A stretch of 64,000 nucleotides of DNA from JAVBNJ01 sp031551625 (GTDB lineage: Bacteria; Bacteroidota; Bacteroidia; Bacteroidales; UBA932), in assembly GCA_031551625.1 (NCBI GenBank), contig JAVBNJ010000030.1:1-64000 (forward strand), in the 5' to 3' direction. A program made the position numbers and the translations under genes. Below, one piece after another: positions 63,342 through 64,000 of this stretch; position 1 is the first letter of the stretch, and every line of letters starts with the position of its first letter. The notes beneath the pieces were generated by a model. That model did no database searches. It was given only the letters and a program-made list of their open reading frames with translations, and was not told the DNA's origin.

Positions 63342-63539
63342 CTAATTTTTCCGGAATATACCTATTTCCCGCCCACGGAAATATTCGATGCAGCTATAAA
63401 GTAAATAGCAGGCAGCCCCTTCATCTATATTGCCGAGTACCGGTATATTATCCGGAAGAAACTCGAAAACCCCGGCAGTAGGATTAGCCAGGTAGACGAG
63501 GCTTAAGCACCCCAAGAAGCCGACTAGAAATTTTTTCAT
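63342..63539 (-). CDS. Short DUF1232-like membrane protein
   Basis: This 65-residue protein runs from the ATG at 63539 (the longer frame has no support). It has an N-terminal hydrophobic segment (FLVGFLGCLSLVYLANP) and then FEFLPDNIPVLGNIDEGAACYLLYSCI, the L-P-D-x-I-P-x-x-G-x-x-D-E motif of DUF1232 (YkvA-type) domains. It may be an inner-membrane protein with an amphipathic second segment. TATATTTG on the minus strand (63571-63564) is the likely -7 element. Function unknown. Confidence 0.65.
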   Translation of the reverse strand: MKKFLVGFLGCLSLVYLANPTAGVFEFLPDNIPVLGNIDEGAACYLLYSCIEYFRGREIGIFRKN

Positions 63540-63656
63540 AATGTATAAAAACTGTTTTTTCGACAAATATACATTAATTATTTTAGGTGACAGCGGCAAA
63601 AAAATTTGCGTATTTCGAAAAATAGTCGTTACTTTGCATTTCAAAGTACTTTTATT

Positions 63657-64000
63657 ATGACAACAAATCAACATTCGGAAGATTTAAAACATATCAGGCA
63701 TTTGATGGAAAACTCGTCGCGGTTCATGGCATTGAGCGGCTGGTCGGTGTTTGCCGCTGGTATTATAGCCTTGGTGGGTACTGTAGTGGCGCGGTTTTTT
63801 ATATTGGCTAACGGCGCCGTGCGCTACGATGAATATATGCGTGGTGTGGGTGCCTCAATAGGTATGCCTATCCGGATTAAAATGATTTTGTTGGCGGGGA
63901 TTGTACTGGCTTGTGCCATCGCCATCGCCTATTTTTTCATTGCCCGGAAAGCCAAGCAGGCCGGCGAAAGAGTTTGGACGCTTTCGGCCCGCCGTGCACT
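63657..64000 (+). CDS. Membrane protein, N-terminal part (runs off the window)
   Basis: The ATG at 63657 begins a frame open to the right edge, with 114 codons visible. The first 30 residues (MTTNQHSEDLKHIRHLMENS) are hydrophilic and are followed by two membrane helices (LSGWSVFAAGIIALVGTVVARFFIL, about 26-50, and MILLAGIVLACAIAIAYFFIA, about 79-99) separated by a short loop with charged residues. I have seen this start (an H-S-x-D-L-K-x-I-R-x-L-M-E-x-S-S-R-F-x-x-L-S-G pattern) in Bacteroidetes inner-membrane proteins of unknown function. It is divergent from the DUF1232-like gene. Confidence 0.65.
   Translation, partial: MTTNQHSEDLKHIRHLMENSSRFMALSGWSVFAAGIIALVGTVVARFFILANGAVRYDEYMRGVGASIGMPIRIKMILLAGIVLACAIAIAYFFIARKAKQAGERVWTLSARRA

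Noticed and set aside
1..64000. CRISPR array, phage or IS element
   Set aside because: No regularly spaced direct repeats, cas genes, transposase or integrase frames were seen. The repeats present are short dispersed or palindromic elements.

Overview
The window looks like a chromosome segment from a member of the Bacteroidetes, probably Bacteroidales. The support is: repeated promoters of the TTTG-N19/20-TAnnTTTG type; a TonB-dependent receptor with a carboxypeptidase-regulatory-like N-terminus; giant secreted proteins ending in type IX secretion (T9SS) C-terminal domains; a BACON-domain lipoprotein; a DUF3078 protein; a Wolinella/Bacteroides-type fumarate reductase; and FISUMP-like secreted proteins. 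No phage, IS transposase, integrase or CRISPR array was seen.

Layout. 0-3.5 kb: start of a thymidine-phosphorylase-like gene, a short rubrerythrin, lipoproteins and the rpsF-rpsR-rplI ribosomal operon. 3.5-10.5 kb: a small membrane protein, nadA, ruvB, a membrane metallophosphatase, two outer-membrane barrels and a Wzz-like two-membrane-pass protein. 10.5-18 kb (mostly minus): MTA/SAH deaminase plus purine nucleoside phosphorylase, an SDR, DUF3078, mscL, and frdB with an frdA interrupted by one in-frame stop. 18-26.8 kb: three related small lipoproteins, a TonB receptor, an alpha/beta hydrolase, a Fic protein, then a structured RNA and leader ahead of a secreted FISUMP-like protein. 26.9-31.7 kb: hflX, tRNA-Ala, a hydrolase, mdh, ybeY, and a two-gene AbiEii-type toxin-antitoxin cassette bounded on the far side by a second, diverged copy of the ybeY 3' end. 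31.7-47.6 kb: a five-gene minus-strand operon in which two giant T9SS cargo proteins alternate with two related outer-membrane barrels and end with a BACON lipoprotein. A TPR-LuxR regulator is divergent from it. 49.6-54.1 kb: a very AT-rich non-coding block with DnaA-box-like sites, then mnmG and adenine deaminase carrying four parS sites, consistent with the replication-origin/centromere region. 54-64 kb: a lipoprotein, a second copy of the structured-RNA/leader/secreted-protein arrangement, three minus-strand lipoproteins (L,D-transpeptidase, ARPP-1/DUF6569, M28 peptidase), and a LytS/LytTR-like two-component pair.

Main points. (1) Two homologous loci carry a strong promoter, a roughly 165-170 nt RNA whose stems are conserved in pairing but not in sequence, a shared leader stem, and a paralogous secreted protein. 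(2) A parS cluster and probable oriC lie around mnmG, with one parS inside an apparent in-frame insertion in mnmG and palindromic repeat elements on both sides. (3) Two conserved enzymes, frdA and ade, are each cut by a single in-frame stop with homologous sequence continuing in the same frame. (4) The toxin-antitoxin cassette sits at a duplicated ybeY 3' end. (5) A short coding repeat supplies the first 18 codons of two unrelated exported proteins. All calls rest on reading the sequence and on family knowledge. No database search was run.
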